From: DASPKM01 sp035628135
GTDB lineage: Bacteria > Bacteroidota > Bacteroidia > Chitinophagales > Chitinophagaceae
DNA length: 64,000 nucleotides
Assembly: GCA_035628135.1 (NCBI GenBank)
Contig: DASPKM010000005.1
Location: 155,053-219,052 of the forward strand
Reading direction: 5' to 3'
Shown here piece by piece: positions 27,901-36,946 of the stretch. The notes below the pieces were generated by a model. That model had not been told where the DNA came from and searched no databases. It saw only the letters and a program-made list of their open reading frames with translations. Numbering within the stretch: the first letter of the stretch is position 1; the number at the start of each line of letters is the position of its first letter. Position numbers and translations under genes: made by a program.

Positions 27901-28152
27901 CGCTTTGTAGAGAATGGTGATTATATACGCCTGCAGAACGTGGTGCTGAGCTATACGTTCGACGGTAAAGCGCTCGAGCAAAGAACAAAAGGTATTGTGA
28001 GGTCGCTGAGGTTTTTTGCACAAGGACAGAACTTGTGGATTAAGACAGATTACTCCGGCCTCGATCCTGATAACTACAGTGAGTTTGGCATAGACAATGC
28101 CACAACGCCTCAGCCGCGCGCATTCTCTGTAGGATTGAACATAGGTTTTTAA
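24943..28152 (+). CDS. SusC/RagA-family TonB-linked outer-membrane transporter (second pair)
   Basis: 1069 residues. Signal peptide MRKVCPFLMALLLSALTVFAQ, regulatory-like beta domain (TVSGKVTDSKDGTPLAGVSV), TonB-box-like LQEVVVVGYGTQRRKAVT, plug and barrel ending FSVGLNIGF. The plug carries an insertion of low-complexity Asn, Gly and Thr (NINGTANGNSNTPVSGTSNN) between DGVPAVQG and the ISPNDIESIEVLKDGAATAIYG block that the first and third SusC lack. It pairs with the susD gene 30 bases downstream. It has its own upstream region between the terminator at 24818 and the start, hence probably its own promoter. Confidence 0.95.
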   Translation: MRKVCPFLMALLLSALTVFAQDRTVSGKVTDSKDGTPLAGVSVTVKGSSTGVQTDANGNFSISVPANARTLVFSYVGFGSEEASIRNSNTVDIALTSDDRRLQEVVVVGYGTQRRKAVTAAITKVDVTDINNLVTPSFDKQLAGRAAGVQVTVPSGLTNQEPRIRIRGVNSISYGRDPLIVIDGVPAVQGSLLQQNPTFGNINGTANGNSNTPVSGTSNNTGISAVTNTNALADISPNDIESIEVLKDGAATAIYGSRAANGVILITTKRGKQGKMNVNYNMYVGTFRPAKRYKLLNAQQFVTIANEKYTNAGQPAQAVMNAQNTDTDWQDEIFSKNPLVHSHSLSFDGATAATNYYFSFNYMSTDGLIKTNSSNRYSIRTNFSHKINKWVKVGNTLSISRVEDRDQNNGGNALSGAITAALRALPNVRAYDTANKKFSGFNVTPDGAALGADANLRPIDDNYVNIAYVLAKNKFRSEKYRVIENAYIEVTPMEDLTIRSQGSLDYQTSYDFLSYDPLHGDGRGSNGRVDNIHLSRHRYVWQNYANYNKSLGSHNFFLTAGTEVQRDVEKYTFGRGTNFSDPFFISDNLVSGSYTTFTSGGGIFRSGFVSYFGRVNYDFDSRYFLQLSFRRDGQSSLAKNVRFGNFPGASIGWRVSEENFWKKSGIGDVIDELKIRGSYAVVGNTLTGFPYLSTYGPAPYGGLNGIAIDAVGNNILQWETNKKLDAGIDISLLNRRFQITFDWYQNRNDDLVLAAPLPSSFGVPNNSIFRNIGDMKNYGFEFSLDARIMQRKNFLWTANFNFTSAKNKVVSLVNNQDVILPGPNNGTFNILRVGQPINALYGFQYQGVNSGNGNPLYLKANGTLVQANIAGTTYNISNGKNDPALGAVATLDAGDRVVLGNTLPTWFGGLSNNFNYKNWGLEVFFRYSGGNKIYNLTRQETLLVQGFQNNGVEILGRWQKPGDVTEVPKVWIGKNNLVNNQSVAISRFVENGDYIRLQNVVLSYTFDGKALEQRTKGIVRSLRFFAQGQNLWIKTDYSGLDPDNYSEFGIDNATTPQPRAFSVGLNIGF

Positions 28153-28182
28153 TTCGAACACCATTAAACAAATTAACAACGT

Positions 28183-29781
28183 ATGCAAACGATATATAAA
28201 AAGTTCATAGGCTGCATGCTGGCGGGCGCCCTGCTTACGGCATGTAATAAAACACTGAATGTTGAGCCTTATGTTTCTTTTTCTGAAAGCACGGCCTTCA
28301 GCTCACCGCAGCGCGTGCTGCTGGCGCTGAACGGCGTGTACGATGCCGCGCAGAGCGGTTTTTACCAGGGTAATGTTGTCAGGGGATATCCCTTTGGCGC
28401 GGCAAATATTGCGCAAGGCGATATGCGCGGCGAGGACATGCTGAACCAGGCCCAGTTTTACCAGGTTACGTATGAGGCTAACTACAATGCCACCACACCG
28501 AACAATGGTTTTATGTGGCAAACGCTGTACGCATTGGCCAACAAAGCAAACCTGGTGATAGAAGGCGTAAGAAGAGCGGTAGCCAACAACGTGATCACCG
28601 CGGCCGTGGGAATGCAATACGAAGCAGAGTGCAGGTTCCTGCGCGCAATGGCATATCATGAACTGGTAATAAACTTTGCAAGGCCTTATGCGGACGGTAA
28701 TGGCGATAAGCTGGGCATCATTTACCGCGACTTCGGCATCAGCAGCGACGAGAGCATTGCAAAAGCACGCGAACAAAAAAGAGAAACCGTAGCTCAGAAT
28801 TATGACAAGATATTGGCCGACCTGGATTTTGCAGAGGCGAATCTTACTCCACGCGCACTGCCCGCTCCCGTGACCGGCACGCCCGACGCCACACCGGTTA
28901 ATTACCGCGCAACAAAAGCCGCCGCCATCGCGCTCAAAATGCGCGTAAAGCTGCACAAGCGCGACTGGGCAGGCGTAATAGCAGACGGAGCCAAGATCGT
29001 ATCTTCCGCATCACCATTTGTAAGTCCTATTGGTGGCTGGAAGTTAAATGCAACTCCTGATGGAGTGTTCGTAAACAATCTTACAGACGAATCGATCTTC
29101 TCCATCAAGAACGATGCAAACGACAACGCGGGCAACAACGGCGCATTGGCATACATGCTCGGTAATCCCGCGCTCGGCGGCCGCGGGCTGGTCAGAATAA
29201 GTCCCATTGCCTTCAACTTTCCTGCGTGGCGGTGCGATGACAAACGCCGCGCACTGATGGACCAGGACGGAAGGAGCTATTACACCACCAAGTATAGAGA
29301 CATCACCAACCGCACCGATGCAGCCCCGCAGATAAGGTACGCAGAAGTGTTGCTGATGCTGGCTGAAGCCGAAGCAAGGAACAGCGCAGGGGTTAGCACC
29401 CGCGCCATTGAATTGCTCAACGCAGTTCGCAACCGCGCATTGCAGGATCCCAATACCCAGCAATACACCGTGGCCAGCTTTGCTACTAAAAACGCTTTGA
29501 TACAAGCGATCCTGAACGAAAGAAGAATAGAATTCCTGGCGGAAGGAAAACGCTGGGGCGATATTCACCGCCTTGCCGTGGACCCTGATTTTTCAACCGG
29601 TGGCATACCGGCCAAGATGACCTTTGCCAACGCAACTTTCGCGTCGTACAACTGCGCAACCAATCCGGCGCTCACAAAATCGATCCTGGCCATTCCTTAT
29701 GCCGATTTTAAATTCATCTGGCCGGTACCACTAGACGAAATACAAACCAACCCGAACGTTCAGCAAAATCCGGGCTATTAA
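28183..29781 (+). CDS. SusD/RagB-family lipoprotein (second pair)
   Basis: 532 residues. Signal ending GALLTACNKTLNVEPYV with the lipidation Cys. SusD blocks include CRFLRAMAYHELVINFARPYA, IRYAEVLLMLAEAEARN, LNERRIEFLAEGKRWGDIHRL and the end FIWPVPLDEIQTNPNVQQNPGY. It is longer than the other two SusD proteins of the window, in keeping with the larger SusC partner. Surface lid of the transporter encoded just upstream. Confidence 0.95.
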   Translation: MQTIYKKFIGCMLAGALLTACNKTLNVEPYVSFSESTAFSSPQRVLLALNGVYDAAQSGFYQGNVVRGYPFGAANIAQGDMRGEDMLNQAQFYQVTYEANYNATTPNNGFMWQTLYALANKANLVIEGVRRAVANNVITAAVGMQYEAECRFLRAMAYHELVINFARPYADGNGDKLGIIYRDFGISSDESIAKAREQKRETVAQNYDKILADLDFAEANLTPRALPAPVTGTPDATPVNYRATKAAAIALKMRVKLHKRDWAGVIADGAKIVSSASPFVSPIGGWKLNATPDGVFVNNLTDESIFSIKNDANDNAGNNGALAYMLGNPALGGRGLVRISPIAFNFPAWRCDDKRRALMDQDGRSYYTTKYRDITNRTDAAPQIRYAEVLLMLAEAEARNSAGVSTRAIELLNAVRNRALQDPNTQQYTVASFATKNALIQAILNERRIEFLAEGKRWGDIHRLAVDPDFSTGGIPAKMTFANATFASYNCATNPALTKSILAIPYADFKFIWPVPLDEIQTNPNVQQNPGY

Positions 29782-29804
29782 ACGCTGCAGGCCATGACAA
29801 ATTG

Positions 29805-29842
29805 CAAGGCACAGGCTGATAAGCTTGTGCCTTGTACTTTTT
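29805..29842 (+). terminator. Intrinsic terminator after the second SusC/D pair
   Basis: CAAGGCACAGGCT and AGCTTGTGCCTTG pair over 13 positions (one G-U) around loop GATA and are followed by TACTTTTTT. It ends the second Sus unit. Confidence 0.8.
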
Positions 29843-29983
29843 TATACTTCGGTATTGCAAAATTTACCTTTAGTTCAAGATTATCCTGCTTCGGTAATTC
29901 AACAATGAGTACCTGAATCATTCCCTTAGTATTTATTGTCTTTAAAAACAAGGAAGACCTAATTCAAAATTCAAACAACTCTT

Positions 29984-32953
29984 ATGAGAAGAACTCTCCT
30001 CTTTCTCAGCTTATTGCTGTTAACAATTCTAAGCTTCGCACAACAAACACGCACCATTACCGGTAGAATAACCGACGAACGTGGCGACCCGGTAGCTTTT
30101 GCTTCTATTAAATTGAAAGGTGCACGGGGTGGTGTTGCCGCAGATGCAGCAGGCAATTTTACCATCACCGCCAAATCGGGCGATGTATTGGTAATATCCG
30201 GCGCGGGCCTTATTGAAAAAGAAGTGACGGTAGGTCAAGACAATGTGCTGAACATTCCATTGCAACGCAACCAGTCATCCCTGACCGAAGTATTCGTTAC
30301 CGGTTATAGCACCAAATCCAAGCGTGCTGCTTCCGGCTCCGCCACAGCGGTAGCTATCGATGACATACGTACGCAGCCCATGGCTTCCTTCGATCAGTTG
30401 TTGCAGGGACAAGCGCCCGGCATCAACGTAGTTACCGGCAGCGGCCAGCCCGGCCGTTCGGGTAACGTTACCATCCGCGGTAAAGGTTCTATCAGCGGTT
30501 CTACGCAACCCTTATACATCGTAGACGGTGTTCAAATCAATGCCGCAGATTTCTCCACGCTCAACCAGGGCGATTTTGAAAGCGTGACCGTATTAAGAGA
30601 TGCGGCCGCGGCTTCTATTTATGGTTCCCGCGCTGCCGGCGGTGTTATTGTTGTTACAACCCGCCGCGGCAGGATAGGGCCCACCCGTTTTAATTACGAC
30701 GTTCAATACGGGCAAAGCTATTGGCCGCGCTCAAAGCTCAAGCTCATGGGCAGCAACGAAAAGCTGGATTATGAATTGGACAATGGCAATCCCAATGGTT
30801 GGACTGCAGCGGAAATAGACAGCCTTCGCAATATTGAAACAGATTGGGAAAAAGTTTTTTTCAGAACAGGCATTACACAAATACACCAGCTAAGCGCTTC
30901 GGGTGGCAACGATAAGAGCAGGTTCTATGCATCCATTGCATACCTGAACCAAACAGGCGTGGTACAGGCAAGTGGGCTGAAAAGATATACGGGACGCCTG
31001 AACCTTGAAACAGGCACCGACAATTTAAGGATTGGAATGAATACGACCTTTGGCTATTCAATATTCAACAGCACCCAGGAAAACAACCAGAGCATTGCCT
31101 CGCCATTGAATGGGCTTAGATGGTCACTGCCTTACTTTACACCGTATGATAAAGATGGAACATACCTGAAAGATCCTACGCCATCCCAGCAACCCAACCC
31201 ATTGGAAGAATTGTTGGACAACACACGCAGGTTCCCGCAATGGAAAGCAGTTGGAAATATTTTCGGTGAATACAAGCTCCCGTTCTATCGCCCGATAACC
31301 CTGCGCACCAGTTGGGGACTGGATTATACTCAGAATGAATCAGAAGTATATAACAGGCGCACAACCGCATTAGGACAAGCAGCTACGGGCGGGCAGGGAT
31401 CGCTTGCACGGTTGTTTAACCGCAGGCTGCGTTACATAGGCACCAACTCTATCAATTTCAAAAAAACCATTGGGTCAGAGCACGACCTGAACGCTACACT
31501 CTTCCAGGAGTACGTGCGCGAAGATTTCCGCACATTTAACTTTACAGGGTTCGGCCTTACGCTGCCCTTCCCTAACGAAGCGGCCATCACCAATGGTTCC
31601 AGCGACAATGGATTTATTCCCATTGTCGGCGGTGGCGGTACCAAAAGCAGCCTCGTATCTTATTTTGCCGATGTTGATTATGGGTTCAGGAATAAATATT
31701 TCCTGCACGCAGGTTACCGCCGCGATGGTTCCAGCAGGTTCGGCGCAAATAACAAATGGGCCGATTTTTATAATGTAGGCGCAAGCTGGGTTATTTCTGA
31801 TGAATCTTTCATGGATGCATGGAGAGGCTCACTCGATTTGTTGAAACTAAAGCTGAGCTATGGGACCGTTGGCAACCAGGCACCGATAGATGGTGCGGGT
31901 AACATAGCTGATTTTGCTTCGCGTCCTCTATTGGGCAGGGCAAGTTATGGCGGCGCAACAGGACTTAGGCTCAATGACCCCGGCAACCGCGATTTGAAAT
32001 GGGAAACAAGGGCCACCTTCAACGGAGGTTTTGAATTTGGATTCTTCAAGAACAGGTTGGGGGGTTCTATCGAATATTATCACAGCATTACCAGCGATCT
32101 TTTCTATCGCAGGGCAATATCCGGCACCAGCGGTTTTGCAACAGAGCTGGCCAATGCCGGCAGGATGCGCAACCAGGGAATAGAGATCAATTTGAGAGGA
32201 CAGCCAATACGTACCAGGGACTTCTTCTGGTCCATCGACGCAAACTTCACTTACAACAAAAACACAATTCTTGAGCTAGGCCCCGATGGCGAAGACAATG
32301 TGCAAAACGGTGTAACGGTATTAAAGATCGGTAAGCCGCTAAACACACTGTGGCTGGTGAAATATGCAGGCGTTGACCCCGACAATGGAGACCCGCTGTA
32401 TTTTGACCAAACCGGAAAGGTCACTAATATCTATAGTCCGGATGACAATGTATATCTCGGTACCAGCGACGCTCCTTACTTCGGTGGCATCACCAACACC
32501 TTCAATTATAAAGGCGTGGAGCTGCAGGTATTCTGGGTATATGCACTCGGTAACGAGGTGTACAACAACGACCGTTTGAATGTGGAGAATCCTGGTTACA
32601 CTGCTTCGCAATTATCAAGAGATCTGCTGCGCGAATGGAGGAATCCCGGTGATATTACCGACGTTCCCCGTGCCGACCCAAGCGTATACTTCCTGGATGG
32701 TACCACGCGCTTTGTAGAAAATGGAAGCTATTGGAGGTTGCGCAACGTTCAGCTTTCTTACAACTTGCCGCGTACCATACTGGATAAGATCAAGGTGAGC
32801 AACCTGCGTGTATTTATTCAGGCACAAAATTTCATCACCATTACCGAATACCGCGGTTATGATCCCGAGGTTCCGGCTGGTGGCGCATTGAACGCAGGTG
32901 CGCAGTATCCCACCTTAAAAACTGTCACCGCAGGCATCAACCTTCAATTCTAA
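29984..32953 (+). CDS. SusC/RagA-family TonB-linked outer-membrane transporter (third pair)
   Basis: 989 residues. Signal peptide MRRTLLFLSLLLLTILSFAQ, regulatory-like domain (TITGRITDERGDPVAFASIKLKG), plug (PLYIVDGVQINAADF; SIYGSRAAGGVIVVTTRRG) and barrel ending TVTAGINLQF. The TonB-box region reads LTEVFVTGYSTKSKR, less canonical than the EVVVV(A/G)YGTQ of the first two. It is the first gene of the three-gene unit SusC-SusD-DUF1735. Confidence 0.95.
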   Translation: MRRTLLFLSLLLLTILSFAQQTRTITGRITDERGDPVAFASIKLKGARGGVAADAAGNFTITAKSGDVLVISGAGLIEKEVTVGQDNVLNIPLQRNQSSLTEVFVTGYSTKSKRAASGSATAVAIDDIRTQPMASFDQLLQGQAPGINVVTGSGQPGRSGNVTIRGKGSISGSTQPLYIVDGVQINAADFSTLNQGDFESVTVLRDAAAASIYGSRAAGGVIVVTTRRGRIGPTRFNYDVQYGQSYWPRSKLKLMGSNEKLDYELDNGNPNGWTAAEIDSLRNIETDWEKVFFRTGITQIHQLSASGGNDKSRFYASIAYLNQTGVVQASGLKRYTGRLNLETGTDNLRIGMNTTFGYSIFNSTQENNQSIASPLNGLRWSLPYFTPYDKDGTYLKDPTPSQQPNPLEELLDNTRRFPQWKAVGNIFGEYKLPFYRPITLRTSWGLDYTQNESEVYNRRTTALGQAATGGQGSLARLFNRRLRYIGTNSINFKKTIGSEHDLNATLFQEYVREDFRTFNFTGFGLTLPFPNEAAITNGSSDNGFIPIVGGGGTKSSLVSYFADVDYGFRNKYFLHAGYRRDGSSRFGANNKWADFYNVGASWVISDESFMDAWRGSLDLLKLKLSYGTVGNQAPIDGAGNIADFASRPLLGRASYGGATGLRLNDPGNRDLKWETRATFNGGFEFGFFKNRLGGSIEYYHSITSDLFYRRAISGTSGFATELANAGRMRNQGIEINLRGQPIRTRDFFWSIDANFTYNKNTILELGPDGEDNVQNGVTVLKIGKPLNTLWLVKYAGVDPDNGDPLYFDQTGKVTNIYSPDDNVYLGTSDAPYFGGITNTFNYKGVELQVFWVYALGNEVYNNDRLNVENPGYTASQLSRDLLREWRNPGDITDVPRADPSVYFLDGTTRFVENGSYWRLRNVQLSYNLPRTILDKIKVSNLRVFIQAQNFITITEYRGYDPEVPAGGALNAGAQYPTLKTVTAGINLQF

Positions 32954-32987
32954 GTAAACCGGAATACCAATCACAAAACTGAGCAAC

Positions 32988-34436
32988 ATGAACAATCGCA
33001 TCATAAAATATCTCACCATACTATCGGCAGGATGGATATTGATTGCATCCTGCACAAAAAAGATCGACATCGACCCTGAGTTCGCACTCGATGGCAGCAG
33101 GCCGCTGGTATCGCTGGAAGAAGCAGAAAACGTACTCACCGGCGCTTACAATGGACTTATACAAGGTGGTTATTACGATGCCAACGGTGTGCAGGGTGTA
33201 GGCGGATCTTTTTCAGAATATGTAGATATGATGTCCGATAACCTGGTTGAGTCCCGCGAATCGCTGGGAAACTTCAGGGGCATAGCGGAGTGGACCTATG
33301 TAAGCAATACCGATGACGTGGTGGTAACATGGCAAACAGCGTATGCGGTGATATCGGCAACCAACATTATCCTGCGGGATATTGACGGGCTGGCTTCTGA
33401 AAATCCCAAAATCGCCAACAGGCTAAAAGGCCAGGCGCTTGCACTGCGGGCCCACGCACATTTTGACCTGCTGCGCTATTTTGCTACTACGTTCGATAGA
33501 AACTCATCGGAGCCTGGCGTGCCCTATGTAAAAGTGTTCGACGTAAAGGCCAAGCCTGCAAGGAATTCAGTAAAGGAAGTGTATGATAATATTTTTGCAG
33601 ACCTAGAAGCCGCAGCCGCTGCATTTGCCGATATCGACCGGCCCATCAACACGTCGTCAAGAAGCAAGATTGATCTCCTGGCTGTACGCGCCATGCAGGC
33701 AAGGGTAAGCTTGTATGCCGGACAATGGCAGGATGCCGTCAATGCAGCTACCACCGTAATTGCAGCACGCCCGCTTGCAAGCGCCGCGGAATTTCCGTTG
33801 ATATGGTCCGATGAAACCAATACCGAAGTAATATGGGCTGTGAGCTTTGAAACGGTAAATGATGGCGTGCCCTACGACAATGTGTTCTTTGTTCGTGGCA
33901 ACCGCGCGGAATTTAAGCCGGCCGCACAACTGGTAGCATTATACGATCAGGCCAACGACATCCGGTACAGCAGCTATTTCGCCAATCTTGGCGGCAGGCT
34001 GGTGGTGTTCAAACATATTGGCCGGGACCTTGCCACTAATATGAACGGCGTGGTGAACTGGAAGGCTTACCGCGTTGCCGAAATGTACCTCATCCGCGCA
34101 GAAGCAAACTACAGGCTGAACAAGGAAACAGAAGCGCGCAACGATCTGAATGCTTTGCGCGCCGCACGCATCGATGGCTTTACACCGGGCACCGAAGCAG
34201 GAACAGGATTGCTGAATGCAATTTTGCTGGAAAGAAGAAAAGAGCTCGCTTTCGAAGGGCACCGCTTCTTCGATCTCAAGCGTTTGAACAAAACGCCCAT
34301 TAACCGTTGTCCTTCTACCATCGATTCGCCAAGCACTATTTGTTCGCTTGCTTCATCGAGCCGCGCATGGGCCTGGCCTATTCCGTTCGATGAAACCAAC
34401 GTTAATCCCAACATCGTTCAAAACCCCGGTTATTGA
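32988..34436 (+). CDS. SusD/RagB-family lipoprotein (third pair)
   Basis: 482 residues. The signal MNNRIIKYLTILSAGWILIASC ends at a lipidation Cys. SusD blocks: LKGQALALRAHAHFDLLRYFA, MYLIRAEANYRLNKETEARNDLNALR, LLERRKELAFEGHRFFDLKRLN and the end WPIPFDETNVNPNIVQNPGY. It starts 34 bases after its SusC and is followed within 20 bases by the DUF1735 lipoprotein. Confidence 0.95.
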   Translation: MNNRIIKYLTILSAGWILIASCTKKIDIDPEFALDGSRPLVSLEEAENVLTGAYNGLIQGGYYDANGVQGVGGSFSEYVDMMSDNLVESRESLGNFRGIAEWTYVSNTDDVVVTWQTAYAVISATNIILRDIDGLASENPKIANRLKGQALALRAHAHFDLLRYFATTFDRNSSEPGVPYVKVFDVKAKPARNSVKEVYDNIFADLEAAAAAFADIDRPINTSSRSKIDLLAVRAMQARVSLYAGQWQDAVNAATTVIAARPLASAAEFPLIWSDETNTEVIWAVSFETVNDGVPYDNVFFVRGNRAEFKPAAQLVALYDQANDIRYSSYFANLGGRLVVFKHIGRDLATNMNGVVNWKAYRVAEMYLIRAEANYRLNKETEARNDLNALRAARIDGFTPGTEAGTGLLNAILLERRKELAFEGHRFFDLKRLNKTPINRCPSTIDSPSTICSLASSSRAWAWPIPFDETNVNPNIVQNPGY

Positions 34437-34453
34437 TCCCTAAAAAACACAAC

Positions 34454-35305
34454 ATGAAAAGGACATCAGTTTTATTATTACTCTCGATGACCGTGCTGTT
34501 CAGCGCGTGCATCAAGGAAAAATATACCATACCCATCGATGATAATACCGACCGCGTGCTTACGGAGTTCACAAGCGCAAAGGATGGTGTGAATTCATTG
34601 GCGCTCGACTTCGGGACACAGATGGTGGAAGTTGACCTTACTGAGTTGCGCATACCACCGCGTTCATCGATGGCCAACTCGGTGCAGGTAAAAATTGCGG
34701 TGAACAACGCGCTGGCGACAAATGAAGGATTTGCCATTCCATCGCCCGGCACCTATTCTTTGGTAACCACCGATTATACACTCACGCCAACCAACAGGAA
34801 AGTAAAAGTGAGATTGAAAGTAAATCCTTCTGGTCTTATCGGAGATTCTTATGCTATCGGTCTCACCATCCAACAGGTGAGCTCAGGAGAGATCAACCAG
34901 GCCGCAAAGGATATCGTGATAGAATTGAAAGTTAAGAACGATTACGAAGGCGAGTACGCTGCAACAGGTTTGCTGACTGCTTATGCCGGCGCAAACAATA
35001 CCTTCCCAGTCTCTTCCCTGTTCGATATAGACGAAGACAAATATTTGTACACGATAGATCAGACTACTGTTGAAACTACAGCAGGCTTTACGGCGTTTAC
35101 AGGCGCATGGATGTTTTTGAAAATCGATCCGGTAACCAACAATGTTACAGTAATGCCAAGCACGCTGGGCCCCACGTTCCCTACCTTGTCTAACAATGGA
35201 CCGTGTGCTTATGATCCTGCAACACGTACGTTCACGTTGAACTATAAATATTTCAACGGAGTGGGCAACTTGAGGACCATTTCCGAGACGCTGGTGCTCA
35301 AGTAA
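34454..35305 (+). CDS. DUF1735-type surface lipoprotein of the third Sus unit
   Basis: 283 residues from the ATG at 34454, which gives a clean lipoprotein signal (MKRTSVLLLLSMTVLFSAC). Residues ~25-160 resemble the DUF1735 (BT_3987-like N-terminal) domain found in Sus-encoded surface proteins: an LDFGTQMVEVDLTELRIP strand pair, the IPSPGTYSLVTTDYTLTPTN turn and VGLTIQQV-like text. The C-terminal part is a beta domain with YEGEYAATGLLTAY and LSNNGPCAYDPATRTFTLNYKYF. Such proteins act as surface glycan- or ligand-binding helpers. The in-frame ATG at 34433 overlaps the susD stop and lacks a signal. Confidence 0.82.
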   Translation: MKRTSVLLLLSMTVLFSACIKEKYTIPIDDNTDRVLTEFTSAKDGVNSLALDFGTQMVEVDLTELRIPPRSSMANSVQVKIAVNNALATNEGFAIPSPGTYSLVTTDYTLTPTNRKVKVRLKVNPSGLIGDSYAIGLTIQQVSSGEINQAAKDIVIELKVKNDYEGEYAATGLLTAYAGANNTFPVSSLFDIDEDKYLYTIDQTTVETTAGFTAFTGAWMFLKIDPVTNNVTVMPSTLGPTFPTLSNNGPCAYDPATRTFTLNYKYFNGVGNLRTISETLVLK

Positions 35306-35522
35306 AAATGTTGTTTTTTTTCAGTTCTTTAAATCCGGTCTTAACCTTAAATATTCGGCCTTCAGGCATATTGCCGTTGGCAAGTAAATTGCTGATAGTA
35401 ATTTTAGTTTACTGAATCTGAAAAAGGATTAAAACATCATAAACGAATTCCGGGGTAAACATATTTAGGCAATTGTCCCCGGCCTGATACAATTGCTTAT
35501 AGAAGTTTTCTCATGTGACACC

Positions 35523-35553
35523 GCAGGTGGTTTCTACCACCTGCTCTTTTTTT
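35523..35553 (+). terminator. Intrinsic terminator
   Basis: GCAGGTGG, loop TTTCTA, CCACCTGC followed by TCTTTTTTT. It lies 0.2 kb after the DUF1735 gene and is the likely end of the third Sus transcript. Confidence 0.85.
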
Positions 35554-35557
35554 GCAT

Positions 35558-35590
35558 AAAAAAACCTCTTTTGACATGATCAAAAGAGGC
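35558..35590 (-). terminator. Minus-strand intrinsic terminator with no upstream gene
   Basis: CCTCTTTTGA (35565-35574), loop CATGA, TCAAAAGAGG (35580-35589); on the minus strand it is followed by seven T (35558-35564). No protein gene on the minus strand lies upstream, since 35828 starts a plus-strand gene. It may close a short minus-strand RNA starting near the TATCTTTA at about 35630-35640, or simply back up the adjacent plus-strand terminator. The rest of 35591-35827 shows nothing else I can support. Confidence 0.55.
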
Positions 35591-35827
35591 AAGTCTCTCA
35601 AGTGGCACCGCATTCGGTTGAATTCAAATGTAAAGATAATTTAACATCCCCCTCTTCGATTTTAGCTGATCATGATCAATTTCATGTAGGCTTATGGCCG
35701 TTTAAGGCACGATAAATACCGCTTCGGTCTGAATACCGGCAACATATCGTTATTTTTCTTAATCTTACAGGTCAGGCTTTTCGTATGTAAAAGGGGTTGT
35801 GCTTACCTGGAAGCAGCTATAATACCA

Positions 35828-36940
35828 ATGCACATGACACTGTATCCCTTCGTTTTTTCCAACAACCCAAGATACCGGGTTTCCAGGCACGTACTGTTCT
35901 GGTTATTGTGGATTTTGTACTACACAGTGGAATCTACCATAGCAAGAATGCAACGGCCGGGAATGGACTTTAACCTTGCCTTCTTCTCTTCCATCACCGA
36001 GGTTACCATTACCACGCCAATGGACATTGCCTTCTGCTACGGCATCATCTACTTCCTGTTGCCGCGCTTTTTATTCAAGGGACAGTTCCTTATGCTGGCA
36101 GTTGGCTGGTTGTTTTTTAGCCTGTTGTTCTTTTTTATGTACATGCTGTTCAACGAAACCATCGGGCCGGTAATACGGCAGGAATGGTTTGGGCTAAAAC
36201 CACCTGCGAGCCCCATTAACTGGGGATGGATGTTCTTTAGCCTGTTTGCCACCATTAACATGGAAGGAGGGCTTGCGGCCGCCATCAAGCTCGGCAAGAT
36301 GTGGTATATCAAGGCAAGCGAAGTAGAATTATTGAAAAAAGAAAAGCAACGCATCGAGCCCGAAATGCAACAGGGAAAGATCCATCCCGCATTTTTGGTG
36401 AACACGCTCAATAAGATTGAATTGCTGGCCATGGAAAAGCCTTCGGTGATACCGGCTATCATCGGCAAAATAAAAAACCTGCTGCTGTACGCTTTATACG
36501 ATAACAGCGCTTCGCGTGTAAGCCTCGAAAAAGAAATGAAGCTGTTGGAGGAATTTGTGGAAATAGAGCGCGCAGGGCCAAAAGAACTTGTGTACATCAA
36601 TTTTAAAATGATCGGCGACCCGCGGAATAAAAAGATCGCCCCCTTCATTGCACTGCCGCTGGTAGAGAACAGCTTCCGGCAATTGTCTGCATTGAACGTT
36701 CCGCAAAAGTTCATCGACCTCAACATTCATGTTGAGCAAAACCAATTCAACCTCGACATTGCCTGGAGCAAGCCCATCGATACATCAACACTTACCAATG
36801 GCGGCAGCATGTTCCTGCAAAACATCGGCAAGCGGCTCAATCTTTTATACCCGCAAAGCCATAGTTTTAAAGTGCTGATAGAACCTGAGCGCTTCCAGAT
36901 AAAAATGGCCATCAATCTCAACGGAGCCATTGTAGTGTAA
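35828..36940 (+). CDS. Degenerate LytS-like protein lacking the phospho-acceptor His
   Basis: 370 residues with four membrane segments (about 21-38, 55-78, 87-112 and 131-152), then a PF06580-like kinase region. Where active members read I-N/D-P-H-F-L/I-F-N, this one reads KIHPAFLVNTLNK: the acceptor position (188) is Ala and a His has appeared at 186. The N-box LVENAIKHG has become LVENSFRQL, and the G-box glycines are lost (SMFLQNIGKRLNLLYP). It is therefore probably not an active kinase. It may act as a sensor that partners another kinase, or be decaying. No response regulator is adjacent. It stands just past the Sus block. Confidence 0.85.
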   Translation: MHMTLYPFVFSNNPRYRVSRHVLFWLLWILYYTVESTIARMQRPGMDFNLAFFSSITEVTITTPMDIAFCYGIIYFLLPRFLFKGQFLMLAVGWLFFSLLFFFMYMLFNETIGPVIRQEWFGLKPPASPINWGWMFFSLFATINMEGGLAAAIKLGKMWYIKASEVELLKKEKQRIEPEMQQGKIHPAFLVNTLNKIELLAMEKPSVIPAIIGKIKNLLLYALYDNSASRVSLEKEMKLLEEFVEIERAGPKELVYINFKMIGDPRNKKIAPFIALPLVENSFRQLSALNVPQKFIDLNIHVEQNQFNLDIAWSKPIDTSTLTNGGSMFLQNIGKRLNLLYPQSHSFKVLIEPERFQIKMAINLNGAIVV

Positions 36941-36946
36941 CCTTAG

